This document shows positions 52,748 to 61,194 of a stretch of 64,000 nt of DNA, in pieces. The notes under the pieces are model-generated. The model worked only from the letters and a program-made list of their open reading frames with translations. It had not been told where the DNA came from and did not search any database. Position numbers and translations under genes: made by a program. Origin of the DNA: Salmonella bongori NCTC 12419 (GTDB lineage: Bacteria; Pseudomonadota; Gammaproteobacteria; Enterobacterales; Enterobacteriaceae); NCBI RefSeq assembly GCF_000252995.1, contig NC_015761.1, forward strand, positions 1,302,001 through 1,366,000, given 5' to 3'. Position 1 is the first letter of the stretch, and each line of letters begins with the position of its first letter.

Positions 52748-53490
52748 GATCTATCTCCCTCGCAATACTGCGTCACTGGAAAGTTGGGCAGAGTGCTGAC
52801 GCCAATGGCATCTTCAATACTCAGCCACAGCCGTTGGCTTAGTAACAACAGCGTCAGTAGCACAATGAAGGCGATCAGATGCAGACGGGAATTGTCCGGA
52901 AGGCGGCGGCGGGGAGGAAGCTGCAAAGGCGACGCCAGCGAGTCGGCATTGAGCTTTTGCGCGATGCCCGACATTTGCGCCTCTTCCTGAAAAGCAAAAT
53001 GCCATAGCAAACGGCAGGTCTCCTGATGGGCTTGTTCGTCGAAGTTGTCACGTTTGACACCAAAGCCCAGCGTCAGGCAGCGCAGATAAAGGGCCGCCAG
53101 ATCGCGTTGCGCAGGGTTGCGTTCATTCAGCAGTGCCTGAATATGAGCGGGAAACTGGTCGCCAGCGCTGTGAGTTTGCCAGAGATGGTATTCCAGCGGG
53201 CAGTCCTGCCACCAGCTAAGTGCAGGCCAGTCGCTATAAAGAACGGTTTCATCGAGCAGCGCTACCAGCGCATAAATCGCGGCATCAATATGCTGCTTAA
53301 AGGGCGTGCCCAGTTCACGGGTCAGGCGTCGGCTATAATCGGCGACAGTCTGATTACTGTAGTCGAAAGCTAACTGGTGCAGCGCTTCAGGAGGCAGGGT
53401 GATGCGCTTCCATTGCTCAAATTGGGTCAGCCAGCGGGAAAAAATGTCGTCAAATAACCGGCAGGCGGGCATATCTGGATTAACAGGCAT
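52744..53490 (-). CDS. tssL: T6SS membrane-complex protein TssL (DotU/IcmH)
   Basis: A 248-residue DotU-type protein. The cytoplasmic domain has YALVALLDETVLYSDWP and LYLRCLTLGFG; a single C-terminal membrane helix lies at residues 203-223. There is no OmpA-like peptidoglycan-binding extension, so a separate anchor would be needed or none is used. The start at 53490 has AGGAGG nine bases upstream and overlaps tssK by 11 bases; the ATG at 53547 lies within tssK. Confidence 0.92.
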   Translation of the reverse strand: MPVNPDMPACRLFDDIFSRWLTQFEQWKRITLPPEALHQLAFDYSNQTVADYSRRLTRELGTPFKQHIDAAIYALVALLDETVLYSDWPALSWWQDCPLEYHLWQTHSAGDQFPAHIQALLNERNPAQRDLAALYLRCLTLGFGVKRDNFDEQAHQETCRLLWHFAFQEEAQMSGIAQKLNADSLASPLQLPPRRRLPDNSRLHLIAFIVLLTLLLLSQRLWLSIEDAIGVSTLPNFPVTQYCEGDRS

Positions 53491-54811
53491 CGTAATGGTC
53501 CTCCTGGCGGTAAAGCATGATCCGCTCCGGTATACTGTCGGTCTCATGCAGCGGCGAAATAATCAGCGGTGTTTCCTTTTCAAACCAGTTAGTGACCAGG
53601 GTAAGGGTAAACAGCGTGATGCTATTATCAATTTCCCAGTCGCTACGCCGCTCTGCCGGTAGTGGCGAAATGGTCATGCCATGCATCCGCTGGCGGCGTA
53701 AAACCGCTAAAAACGGCTGGCTGGCGATAATGCTTTGCTGAAGCCAGCTCTGCGCCGGCATCGTACAGCCGTTCGGCATTAATACGCCGATAATGATCTG
53801 ATCGCCCGCACGGATGCCGGCAGGTAGCGTCAGGGTAAAGCTATTTTCCTGTCGGTTGAAATTAAGGCGTTGCCAGCGGCGATGAATATGTGCCAGTTGA
53901 TTGCGCAGCAGAGCAAAAAGCGAGGTAAACGCCGCGTACATATCCAGGTAATCAAACTCAGGCAGCAACGGCAGAGTTTTCTCCTGGGTTAAGATGGCCG
54001 TTTGCCCGGCGAACAAACAGAGCGCGCGGTAAAGATCGACAGGGTGTACGTGCCCGCTGTTAAGCAACGATTCAAGAAACACAAGACCGCCCTGAAGACT
54101 TTGCAGCGATAGGGTTAACCACAGCCCGTCTGTCGTTCTTTGATTCTGCCGGGCCAACTGGATTTCGCGGTTGAGAAAAAGGATTTTCTCCCGGGCCTGA
54201 AGGCATATCTGTCGGGCGTGGCGCCAGGGGTAGCTCTCGTGCTCCAGCGCAGGCATCGGTGCGAACCACTCATTGCGGCGAAATCCTCCTTCGCTATAGA
54301 CCACCTGAATCAGCGGCAAACAGATGAAATCGGCGCGCTCATGCTGGCTCACCAGGTGTGGCATCGGTTGCCAGAGTGGAACACTTTGCGGAAATTCGCC
54401 GCTGGTTAAGTCGGGTAATGGTGCGCTATTTACCGAGCGATATCGGGTATTCATTAGCTGCCACTGTCCGGCGCGGCTGGCGGGCGACAGCGCCAGCCAT
54501 AACGTATGTTCGCTATCCGGGGAGGCGGGCAACAGCCTGGCGCAGTCGAATTCCAGCGGCGGATCGCGGCTTATATCGTAATTGATGGGCACTCCGTCCG
54601 GCATTATCGCCTGCAGTTGCATAACGCGTAAGGTTCCCGCGCATAATGCCGCCTCGTCGATTTCCAGCCGCATCACGCCCCAGAACCAGGGATTGGCGCA
54701 GCGCGCCAGGGTTGCTGTAAGCATTTCATGGCGTAGCGCTTGTAGTTGAAAGTGCTGCGGCAGCATTGCCATTCCTTCGTACCAGCAGACCATAGCAGGA
54801 ATTGTATTCAT
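53480..54811 (-). CDS. tssK: T6SS baseplate-membrane connector TssK
   Basis: A 443-residue baseplate protein that ties the baseplate to TssL/TssM. The N-terminus WYEGMAMLPQHFQLQ, then GVMRLEIDEAAL and the C-terminal head domain ALRRQRMHGM-like region, agrees with the family. The start at 54811 follows AAGGAAAGTAAG; an ATG at 54847 has no SD. It begins one base after the tssJ stop. Confidence 0.92.
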   Translation of the reverse strand: MNTIPAMVCWYEGMAMLPQHFQLQALRHEMLTATLARCANPWFWGVMRLEIDEAALCAGTLRVMQLQAIMPDGVPINYDISRDPPLEFDCARLLPASPDSEHTLWLALSPASRAGQWQLMNTRYRSVNSAPLPDLTSGEFPQSVPLWQPMPHLVSQHERADFICLPLIQVVYSEGGFRRNEWFAPMPALEHESYPWRHARQICLQAREKILFLNREIQLARQNQRTTDGLWLTLSLQSLQGGLVFLESLLNSGHVHPVDLYRALCLFAGQTAILTQEKTLPLLPEFDYLDMYAAFTSLFALLRNQLAHIHRRWQRLNFNRQENSFTLTLPAGIRAGDQIIIGVLMPNGCTMPAQSWLQQSIIASQPFLAVLRRQRMHGMTISPLPAERRSDWEIDNSITLFTLTLVTNWFEKETPLIISPLHETDSIPERIMLYRQEDHYDAC

Positions 54812-54812
54812 C

Positions 54813-55283
54813 TTACTTTCCTTGTTCGGGCGCCAGAACAGCGTCATCCATCATTAATCGCAGATGCAGCGAATCCATATTATCCAGCCGCAACCGATGT
54901 TCCCCTTCACTGCGGTAACGGGCGAAAAGTAATAATGCCTGGGCTTGCGCGCCTTTTAACGGATTCTCATCAGCGACAAAGTGAGAGTCGGGTACCAGTT
55001 CTAAAGACCAGATATGCAACCCGTTCGGGTAATCATGCAGATATTGGGATTTCGCATTAAACCATTGCGAGGCGGACAGTGTCTGGATAACAGGCACAAG
55101 TGAGGCGTCCGCGATAGCAACAATATCTACCGCAATAGGGGCGTTATCATTAGCGTGTGGTGCGGTATCGATGACGACCGAATCCAGTCCAACCCGGTTT
55201 TGCCATAATGAGCAGCCACTGTTCAGGATACAGATTAAACTTAAAAAAATAACCCTCAGAAAATGATATATTCCGTTCATCAT
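54813..55283 (-). CDS. tssJ: T6SS outer-membrane lipoprotein TssJ
   Basis: A 156-residue lipoprotein, first gene of the left arm. The signal peptide ends ILNSGC with Cys24 as lipidation site; asparagine at -3 is uncommon. The transthyretin-like fold is suggested by SVVIDTAPHANDNAPIAVDI and EPHR-type strands; LKGAQAQALLLFARYR is family-like. It anchors TssM to the outer membrane. Confidence 0.88.
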   Translation of the reverse strand: MMNGIYHFLRVIFLSLICILNSGCSLWQNRVGLDSVVIDTAPHANDNAPIAVDIVAIADASLVPVIQTLSASQWFNAKSQYLHDYPNGLHIWSLELVPDSHFVADENPLKGAQAQALLLFARYRSEGEHRLRLDNMDSLHLRLMMDDAVLAPEQGK

Positions 55284-55394
55284 ATAAAATCCTTTTATAT
55301 TGTTGATATGAAGTTAATTAAACGCGAGGAAGTGTTTTTTGATTTATATCATTCATTATGATGGATAACGGAATAAAAATGTTAAACAGATCAC

Positions 55395-55409
55395 ATTCAC
55401 ATTGTGAAT
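55395..55409. promoter_or_regulatory. Perfect inverted repeat in the T6SS control region
   Basis: ATTCACA-T-TGTGAAT, two 7-base arms around one base, 112 bp before tssJ. Shape fits an operator for a dimeric regulator; a CRP match would need wider spacing. Confidence 0.5.
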
Positions 55410-55482
55410 ATAAACGCATGAATAATTTACCTTGATATTGCTTTGCATTAACTTTTTGATATTTAATTAAATTTTAATTTGC

Positions 55483-55496
55483 TTGATGTAAATCAA
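55483..55496. promoter_or_regulatory. Perfect FNR box in the T6SS control region
   Basis: TTGATGTAAATCAA matches all ten defined bases of TTGATNNNNATCAA. TAGTAA at 55518-55523 could be the -10 of tssB, placing the start near 55531 and the box at -41.5. Confidence 0.65.
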
Positions 55497-55652
55497 TTCG
55501 CTGTTTTCTTTGCTGGATAGTAAAAGTTAAGTTGAAATTTATTTGGTGATGTGTTTTTTATATTTCCTGTAGTGAATCAAAAGAGATGTTCTTAAATAGA
55601 GGTGCAGTAATTTATGCACCAGGAATACTATTGCGATAAAAAAGGATTGAAT

Positions 55653-56165
55653 ATGGCAGAGAGCATTCAGCATAAACTTAATCGTATTAGGCCGCCGCGA
55701 GTACAAATCACCTATGATGTGGAAACCGGCGGGGCGATTGAGAAAAAAGAACTTCCGTTAGTGGTGGGTATACTGGCGGATTTATCCGGGCAGCCTGCGA
55801 CCCCGCCAGAAAAATTACGAGAGCGCCGTTTTGTCGAAATCGATCGGGATAACTTTGATGATGTGCTTGCTTCAATAGCGCCCCGTCTGGCGCTGCAGGT
55901 TGAAAACCGGCTGGCGAACGATGGCAGTAAATTTAATATTGAGCTCAACTTCAAAACCTTTGAAGACTTTTCTCCCCGCAACATTATCGATCAGGTTAAG
56001 CCCCTCCAGCGCTTATTTCTGGCGCGGCAGCGCCTGCGCGATCTGCTCACTAAACTGGATGGTAATGATGATTTGGACGCGTTGTTGCAACAGGTCATCA
56101 ACGACAATGCCGAACTTCAGGCACTGCGCCCGGCCGCAGCAGAACGTCCGGCCGAAAACGCGTAA
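55653..56165 (+). CDS. tssB: T6SS contractile sheath small subunit TssB (VipA)
   Basis: A 170-residue sheath subunit that forms the TssBC tube with TssC. Hallmarks: SIQHKLNRIRPPRVQITYDV, ELPLVVGILADLSG and FNIELNFKTFEDFSP. The start at 55653 (MAESIQHK) follows AAAGGATTGAAT; an ATG at 55614 is less likely. First gene of the right arm. Confidence 0.95.
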   Translation: MAESIQHKLNRIRPPRVQITYDVETGGAIEKKELPLVVGILADLSGQPATPPEKLRERRFVEIDRDNFDDVLASIAPRLALQVENRLANDGSKFNIELNFKTFEDFSPRNIIDQVKPLQRLFLARQRLRDLLTKLDGNDDLDALLQQVINDNAELQALRPAAAERPAENA

Positions 56166-56185
56166 CCGCATACAGGAGAAGAACA

Positions 56186-57667
56186 ATGGATAATGTTCAG
56201 GAACACGCTGATACTGGCGGGAAAACGGTTACGCTGAGCGTACTGGATCGCATCATTCAGGAAGGCCGCATGGCGCGCGACGAGCTACAGCAGACCTACG
56301 CACGCGATATGCTCGAAGAGTTGGCGACACAGATCCTGGATGAAGGGATGTCGGTGGACAGCGACACCGTGGCGATGATCAATCATCGTATCGCGCAAAT
56401 TGATGAGCTGATCAGCGCCCAGCTCAACGACGTGCTGCATCACCCTGATATGCAGAAACTGGAAGCCTCATGGCGCGGGCTGCACCAGTTTGTGATGAAT
56501 ACGGAGACCAGCACCCGCCTGAAACTGCGTCTGCTGAACGTTTCGCGCAACGAACTACAGACCGATCTTGAGAAAGCCGTCGAATTTGATCAGAGCACGC
56601 TGTTTAAGAAGCTGTATGAGGATGAATACGGCACCTTCGGCGGCAACCCGTATAGCGTGCTGGTCGGCGATTTTGAGTTTGGTCGTCATCCGCAGGATGT
56701 GGCGTTGCTGGAGAAAATTTCTCAGGTCGCAGCGGCGGCCCATGCGCCTTTTATCGCCGCCGCCAGCCCACGGTTATTTGATATGGGATCGTTTGCCGAT
56801 TTGAGCGTACCGCGCGATTTGGCGAAAATTTTTGAGAGTGCTGAATTGATGAAGTGGCGAGCGTTCCGGGAAAGCGAAGACTCCCGCTACGTATCGCTGG
56901 TGCTGCCGCATGTGTTGCAGCGTTTGCCTTATGGCCCGGATACGGTACCGGTTGAAGGCGTCAACTTTGTCGAAGATGTTGACGGGATGGATGCGAGTAA
57001 ATATCTGTGGGGCAACGCCGCGTGGGCGCTGGCGGGGCGGATAACGGAAGCTTTTGCTCTGTATGGCTGGTGCGCGGCGATTCGCGGCGTGGAAGGGGGC
57101 GGTCTGGTGGAAAATCTGCCAGCGCATACGTTCTCCACCCCTTCCGGTGACATCAGCCTGCGCTGCCCGACGGAAGTGGCGATTACCGACCGGCGTGAGA
57201 AAGAACTTAACGATCTCGGCTTTATCGCCCTGTGCCACAAGAAAAACAGCAATACCGCCGCCTTCTTTGGCGGACAGACCACCAATCAGGCGAAAATCTA
57301 CAATACCCCGGAAGCCAACGCTAACGCGCGTATTTCCGCCATGTTGCCTTATATTCTTGCCGCCTCTCGCTTTGCGCACTATCTGAAGGTGATCATGCGT
57401 GACAAAGTCGGCAGTTTTATGAGCCGTGATGAGGTCGAAAGCTATCTGAATAACTGGATTGCCGATTATGTGTTGCTGACCGACAGCGCGCCGCAGGAGA
57501 TCAAAGCGCGTTATCCGCTGCGCGAGGCTCGCGTTGATGTCAGCGAAGTGCCGGGCAAACCGGGCGTTTATCGTGCCGTCGTTTTTCTGCGCCCGCACTT
57601 CCAGCTAGAAGAGTTGACCACCTCGATTCGTCTGGTCGCTGAACTGCCGCCGCCGGCCGCCGCCTGA
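56186..57667 (+). CDS. tssC: T6SS contractile sheath large subunit TssC (VipB)
   Basis: A 493-residue sheath subunit. Typical stretches are LEASWRGLHQFVMNTETS, LVGDFEFGRHPQDVALL, AASPRLFDMGSFADLS, LRCPTEVAITDRREKELND and the C-terminal FLRPHFQLEELTTSIRLV. GGAGAAGAACA before the ATG. Contraction of TssBC pushes the Hcp tube out; ClpV recycles it. Confidence 0.96.
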   Translation: MDNVQEHADTGGKTVTLSVLDRIIQEGRMARDELQQTYARDMLEELATQILDEGMSVDSDTVAMINHRIAQIDELISAQLNDVLHHPDMQKLEASWRGLHQFVMNTETSTRLKLRLLNVSRNELQTDLEKAVEFDQSTLFKKLYEDEYGTFGGNPYSVLVGDFEFGRHPQDVALLEKISQVAAAAHAPFIAAASPRLFDMGSFADLSVPRDLAKIFESAELMKWRAFRESEDSRYVSLVLPHVLQRLPYGPDTVPVEGVNFVEDVDGMDASKYLWGNAAWALAGRITEAFALYGWCAAIRGVEGGGLVENLPAHTFSTPSGDISLRCPTEVAITDRREKELNDLGFIALCHKKNSNTAAFFGGQTTNQAKIYNTPEANANARISAMLPYILAASRFAHYLKVIMRDKVGSFMSRDEVESYLNNWIADYVLLTDSAPQEIKARYPLREARVDVSEVPGKPGVYRAVVFLRPHFQLEELTTSIRLVAELPPPAAA

Positions 57668-57685
57668 TCAATAAGGAGATAAACC

Positions 57686-58162
57686 ATGGATGCGATTTTT
57701 TTAAAGCTCGACGATATCAAAGGTGAATGTCAGGTCGATGGGTTTAAAGATCAGATAGAAATTATGTCCTACAGCCATAACGTGGCGATGCAGGTCACCA
57801 ACGACGTCAGTAATACCGAGCGCACTTCCGGACGGGCGCATGTGGGGGAAATGTCGCTGACCAAATTTGTCGATCTTTCCACGCCGAAGCTTAATGAGTA
57901 CTGCTGTGGCGGCAAAATGATCAAAGAAGGGACTCTGACGCTATGCCGTAATGACGATGGCAAAATGCTGCCGTTTATCGTTTATACCCTGACCAACGTA
58001 TTGATCTCGCATCTGAGCGTCAGCGGCGGCTCCGGCGGTAAGCCAGTCGAAACGATGTCGCTCAATTTCACCAAAATTAAATGGGAAATCACCGCGCAGA
58101 AGGAGGGGGGGCAGAAAGAGGGCAACGTCTCATCCCTCTGGGATATGGCGATGAATAAATAA
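57686..58162 (+). CDS. hcp: T6SS inner-tube protein Hcp (TssD)
   Basis: A 158-residue Hcp1-family protein that stacks in hexamers inside the sheath and carries small effectors. Family features: MDAIFLKLDDIKGECQVDG, IEIMSYSHNVAMQV and ETMSLNFTKIKWEI. No C-terminal toxin extension. It is in the right arm between tssC and tssE, with AAGGAGATAAACC as strong SD, consistent with high expression. Confidence 0.95.
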   Translation: MDAIFLKLDDIKGECQVDGFKDQIEIMSYSHNVAMQVTNDVSNTERTSGRAHVGEMSLTKFVDLSTPKLNEYCCGGKMIKEGTLTLCRNDDGKMLPFIVYTLTNVLISHLSVSGGSGGKPVETMSLNFTKIKWEITAQKEGGQKEGNVSSLWDMAMNK

Positions 58163-58174
58163 AGGTAGCTAACG

Positions 58175-58552
58175 ATGCAAGCCTCCATTCCGGTCGCGCT
58201 GTTTGACCGACTGCTGGATGAGGAGATAAGCCCCGGAGAGTCGGTGCGCCGGGAGTTGGTTCGTCTTTTCAACTCCCGCGCGCCCGCAGATGCTGACGAA
58301 TTACCACCGCTGCTCGCCTGGGGCGTGCCGGAGTGGCACGGTCTCAATGTGGGCGATGAGCGGGTGCTCGACGGGTACTGCCGTCAGCTACGCGCGGCGA
58401 TTCTGCGTTGTGAACCGAGAATTAAGACGCTGAGTATCAGCGTGAAAGATGCGTATCAGCAGACGCTGATGCTGCATCTGGACGCTGAACTACGCGACGA
58501 GACTGAACCGCTGAGCCTGCTACTGGTCTGGCAAGACGGTCGATGGCAATAA
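58175..58552 (+). CDS. tssE: T6SS baseplate protein TssE (gp25-like)
   Basis: A 125-residue gp25/GPW-family protein that starts sheath growth at the baseplate. It has the N-terminal SIPVALFDRLLDE, LLAWGVPEWHGLNV and the central RQLRAAILRCEPRIKTLSI with the conserved Glu-Pro-Arg of the family. Confidence 0.93.
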   Translation: MQASIPVALFDRLLDEEISPGESVRRELVRLFNSRAPADADELPPLLAWGVPEWHGLNVGDERVLDGYCRQLRAAILRCEPRIKTLSISVKDAYQQTLMLHLDAELRDETEPLSLLLVWQDGRWQ

Positions 58553-58570
58553 CCCTTCCGGGGAGGATCA

Positions 58571-60292
58571 ATGGACGATCGATTACTGGATGACTATCTG
58601 CAAGAGCTCAGGTGGCTGCGTACGGTAAGCGGCGAGTTTGCCCGCCAGCACCCGGACGTCGCTGCCCGGCTTCGCCTGAGCGAGTTCGACTGTCCCGATC
58701 CGCATGTGGAACGGCTGCTGGAAGGATTCGCCCTGCAAAGCGCCCGCCTGCAACGCCGGCTGGACGACGGTTTCAGCGAACTCAGCGCTTCGCTGCTGGA
58801 GCTGCTTTCTCCGCATCTGATGCGGCCTTTTCCCGCCAGCGCCACCGCCTGCTTTACCCCCGACCCGCTGGCGGGCGATCTGACCCACGGTTATACCCTG
58901 CCTGCCGGCACGCCGCTGTACGCGCTGACGAAGAGCGGCGAAACGGTCTGGTGGCGCACCACCCTTGCGCAAACGCTATGGCCTGTCGTTATCGAGACGC
59001 TGGAGTGGTGCGACGCCTCAGTTGCGCAACACTACAGTGGCCTGCAACAGGCACGCAGCGCACTACGCATCCAACTACGCTGTTTGCCGCCATACCGTTT
59101 TTCGACGCTGGCGATGAAATCGTTGCGCATCTGTCTTAACGGGTCGCCGCAGATTAACGCCACGCTGTTTGATTTGCTTTACGCACACACCATTGGCCCG
59201 CTGCGCCCACAGCCCGCAGGCCTGCGCCATGCGGAGCAGATATTGCCCTGCGAATCCGCTGTGGAGTCGGGGGGCCTGGCCTTAAGCGCCTGGATCCACG
59301 CGCCACAGGCATTAATGTATTTTGATTTGCCGATAACGCCGGGCGGCGAGGAGGAGATCCTGACGCTCTGCATTCCGTTTAATCAGGCACCTGATTCGCC
59401 GCTGCCTCTTCAACCGCACGATATTCGCCTTGGCTGCACGCCGGTGGTGAATCTCTTTCCCCGTACCGCAGAGCCGCTGATGGTGGATCACCGGCGTAGC
59501 GAATACCGGCTGGTGGCCGATCATCATGATAAAAATATCCAGATCTATCGCGTGCAAGCGCTATGGCTGAGTCATCAGCAAAAGGCCTGCAACGTACCGC
59601 CGTACTACTCAGCGCAGGGGCACAGCGACGCCCGCTGGTTCTGGTACGCGCGGCGCAACGACAAAGAGGATAACGCGCTGTGGCTGACGCTGGTGGATAG
59701 CCGGTTCGACCCGAGGGAAAGCGCTGAAGAAGCCAGCATAACGGCAAAATTGTGGTGCAGCAATGGCGAAACGGCTGTGCAACTTCCTGCCGACAGTCCG
59801 CTGATTTTCGACTTTCCCGGCCCGATAGCCCGGGTACAGTTGTCAGGAACGCCCACACCGCCATCATCGCCAGCGCGTCAGCATGACGCCCGCTGGAAGC
59901 TGGTCTCTTCGTTGGCGCTGAATCACCTGTCGCTGCTGGAGGGCGAAATGGCGCTGGCGTCGCTTAAAGAGATGCTGGCCCTGTATGCCTCATCCGGCGC
60001 ATCGGCAGCCGTCTGGCAACAAATCAATGGTATCAGCGATATGCGCTGCGAGCGGGTGAGTGAGCATTACGGGCAGGACGCCTGGCGCGGATGGCGCAAC
60101 GGTATCCGGGTCACGCTGACGCTGGATCCCGCCGCGTTTACCGCCAGTAGCCGGCTGCTGTTTGCCGCCATTGTCGCCCGTTTTCTGGCGCGTAACGCCA
60201 CGGCGAACTGTTTTGTGCATACCGTATTACAGGATGAAGAGGAGGCGCTGCCGTTATGGAGCGAGACCGGGCAGAGCGCATTGATAGCGTAA
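58571..60292 (+). CDS. tssF: T6SS baseplate protein TssF (VasA)
   Basis: A 573-residue baseplate wedge protein. The N-terminus DDYLQELRWLRTVSGEFARQ, then HPDVAARLRLSEFDCPDPHV, is highly typical, as is RIQLRCLPPYRFSTL-type sequence in the middle. SD GGGGAGG. It overlaps tssG by 37 bases, a coupling often seen between these two genes, which form the TssFG wedge with TssE. Confidence 0.94.
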   Translation: MDDRLLDDYLQELRWLRTVSGEFARQHPDVAARLRLSEFDCPDPHVERLLEGFALQSARLQRRLDDGFSELSASLLELLSPHLMRPFPASATACFTPDPLAGDLTHGYTLPAGTPLYALTKSGETVWWRTTLAQTLWPVVIETLEWCDASVAQHYSGLQQARSALRIQLRCLPPYRFSTLAMKSLRICLNGSPQINATLFDLLYAHTIGPLRPQPAGLRHAEQILPCESAVESGGLALSAWIHAPQALMYFDLPITPGGEEEILTLCIPFNQAPDSPLPLQPHDIRLGCTPVVNLFPRTAEPLMVDHRRSEYRLVADHHDKNIQIYRVQALWLSHQQKACNVPPYYSAQGHSDARWFWYARRNDKEDNALWLTLVDSRFDPRESAEEASITAKLWCSNGETAVQLPADSPLIFDFPGPIARVQLSGTPTPPSSPARQHDARWKLVSSLALNHLSLLEGEMALASLKEMLALYASSGASAAVWQQINGISDMRCERVSEHYGQDAWRGWRNGIRVTLTLDPAAFTASSRLLFAAIVARFLARNATANCFVHTVLQDEEEALPLWSETGQSALIA

Positions 60293-61194
60293 TCGCGCAA
60301 CTGCGCCGCGAACCGTGGCGCTTTTCGCTGGAGCAGTGCGTCAGGTTGCTGCAACTGTGCGGCGACTCGCCGCAGTTGTGTGGTGAGCTGGGGCTGGCGT
60401 TTACGCCTTCGGAAACCGGCGTGCTGCGCGACGGCAGGTTACAGGTTCGCAGTCTCGGCCCTGGCGGCGCAGACGGCGTTTTGCCTTACGCCTGGCTGGA
60501 AGTGTTGCAACAGGCCGCGCAGGATAAGGTACGGGCGCCGCAGAATTTTTTAAATCTGTTTCAGCGCCGTTTATTTGCCCATCACTATCGCAGTCTGAGC
60601 CTGTACCGGCTGGCGACGCCCTACGCCCGTCGTGAAGACGCGCCGGGGTTTGCCATTATGCGCGCGTTGTGTGGTTTTGATAGTAAGGCGCAACAGGGCG
60701 CTGCGACGCCTAACATTCTGGCGTACAGCGGACTACTGGCCAATCGCAGACGGTCAACGGCTGGTTTTGTGACGCTGGTTGCCGCGGTACTTAATATTAC
60801 GGTGCATACCGAAGAGTTTATCGGCCGCTGGCAGGCACTGCCGCCTGCCGCCATCAGCCGCACCGGTTGTCGTCTGGGGCGCAACAGCGTGGCAGGAAGG
60901 CACGCCTGGAATCAGCATGCGGCGCTGCGCCTGCATTTGCAGGCCCGCGACGCGGCGCAGTGGCGGGATTTTCTCCCCGGCGGCAGGGGATTTATCCAGC
61001 TTGGCTGGCTCGGCAGACTCTGGTTTGGCGCAGGGGTGGAACTGCTGCTAATGATGAGAGGAACGCTGCGTCTGGATAATCATCTGGATCGCGCCAGGCC
61101 GCCGTGTCTGGGTTACAGCGCACAACTGACCGGACGCCGACTCACGTCGTTTTGTTGCCAACAATCTCTTAAGGAGAGCGTTAAATGGATTTAA
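60256..61194 (+). CDS. tssG: T6SS baseplate protein TssG (VasB)
   Basis: A 312-residue baseplate protein. EPWRFSLEQCVRLLQ at the N-terminus, NFLNLFQRRLFAHHYRS in the middle and the C-terminal FLPGGRGFIQLG region match the family. The start at 60256 overlaps tssF; its last ten bases overlap tssH. Confidence 0.93.
   Translation: MERDRAERIDSVIAQLRREPWRFSLEQCVRLLQLCGDSPQLCGELGLAFTPSETGVLRDGRLQVRSLGPGGADGVLPYAWLEVLQQAAQDKVRAPQNFLNLFQRRLFAHHYRSLSLYRLATPYARREDAPGFAIMRALCGFDSKAQQGAATPNILAYSGLLANRRRSTAGFVTLVAAVLNITVHTEEFIGRWQALPPAAISRTGCRLGRNSVAGRHAWNQHAALRLHLQARDAAQWRDFLPGGRGFIQLGWLGRLWFGAGVELLLMMRGTLRLDNHLDRARPPCLGYSAQLTGRRLTSFCCQQSLKESVKWI

Larger units (their letters stand above)
55284..55652. 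promoter_or_regulatory. Divergent T6SS control region
   Basis: A 369-bp, strongly AT-rich stretch between tssJ and tssB. It contains no gene. It holds a perfect FNR box (55483-55496), a 15-bp inverted repeat (55395-55409) and a smaller dyad ATCAT-tcatt-ATGAT near 55348-55362. The AT-richness would suit H-NS silencing (inference). No sigma-54 -24/-12 element was found by eye. Confidence 0.7.

Noticed and set aside
55340..55372. Fur box in the T6SS control region (ATCATTCATTATGAT)
   Set aside because: Only loosely similar to Fur hexamer repeats; counted as a small dyad, not a Fur site.
56774..57598. 274-codon open frame antisense to tssC
   Set aside because: Shadow frame in a GC-rich gene; no recognisable domain and no start signal.
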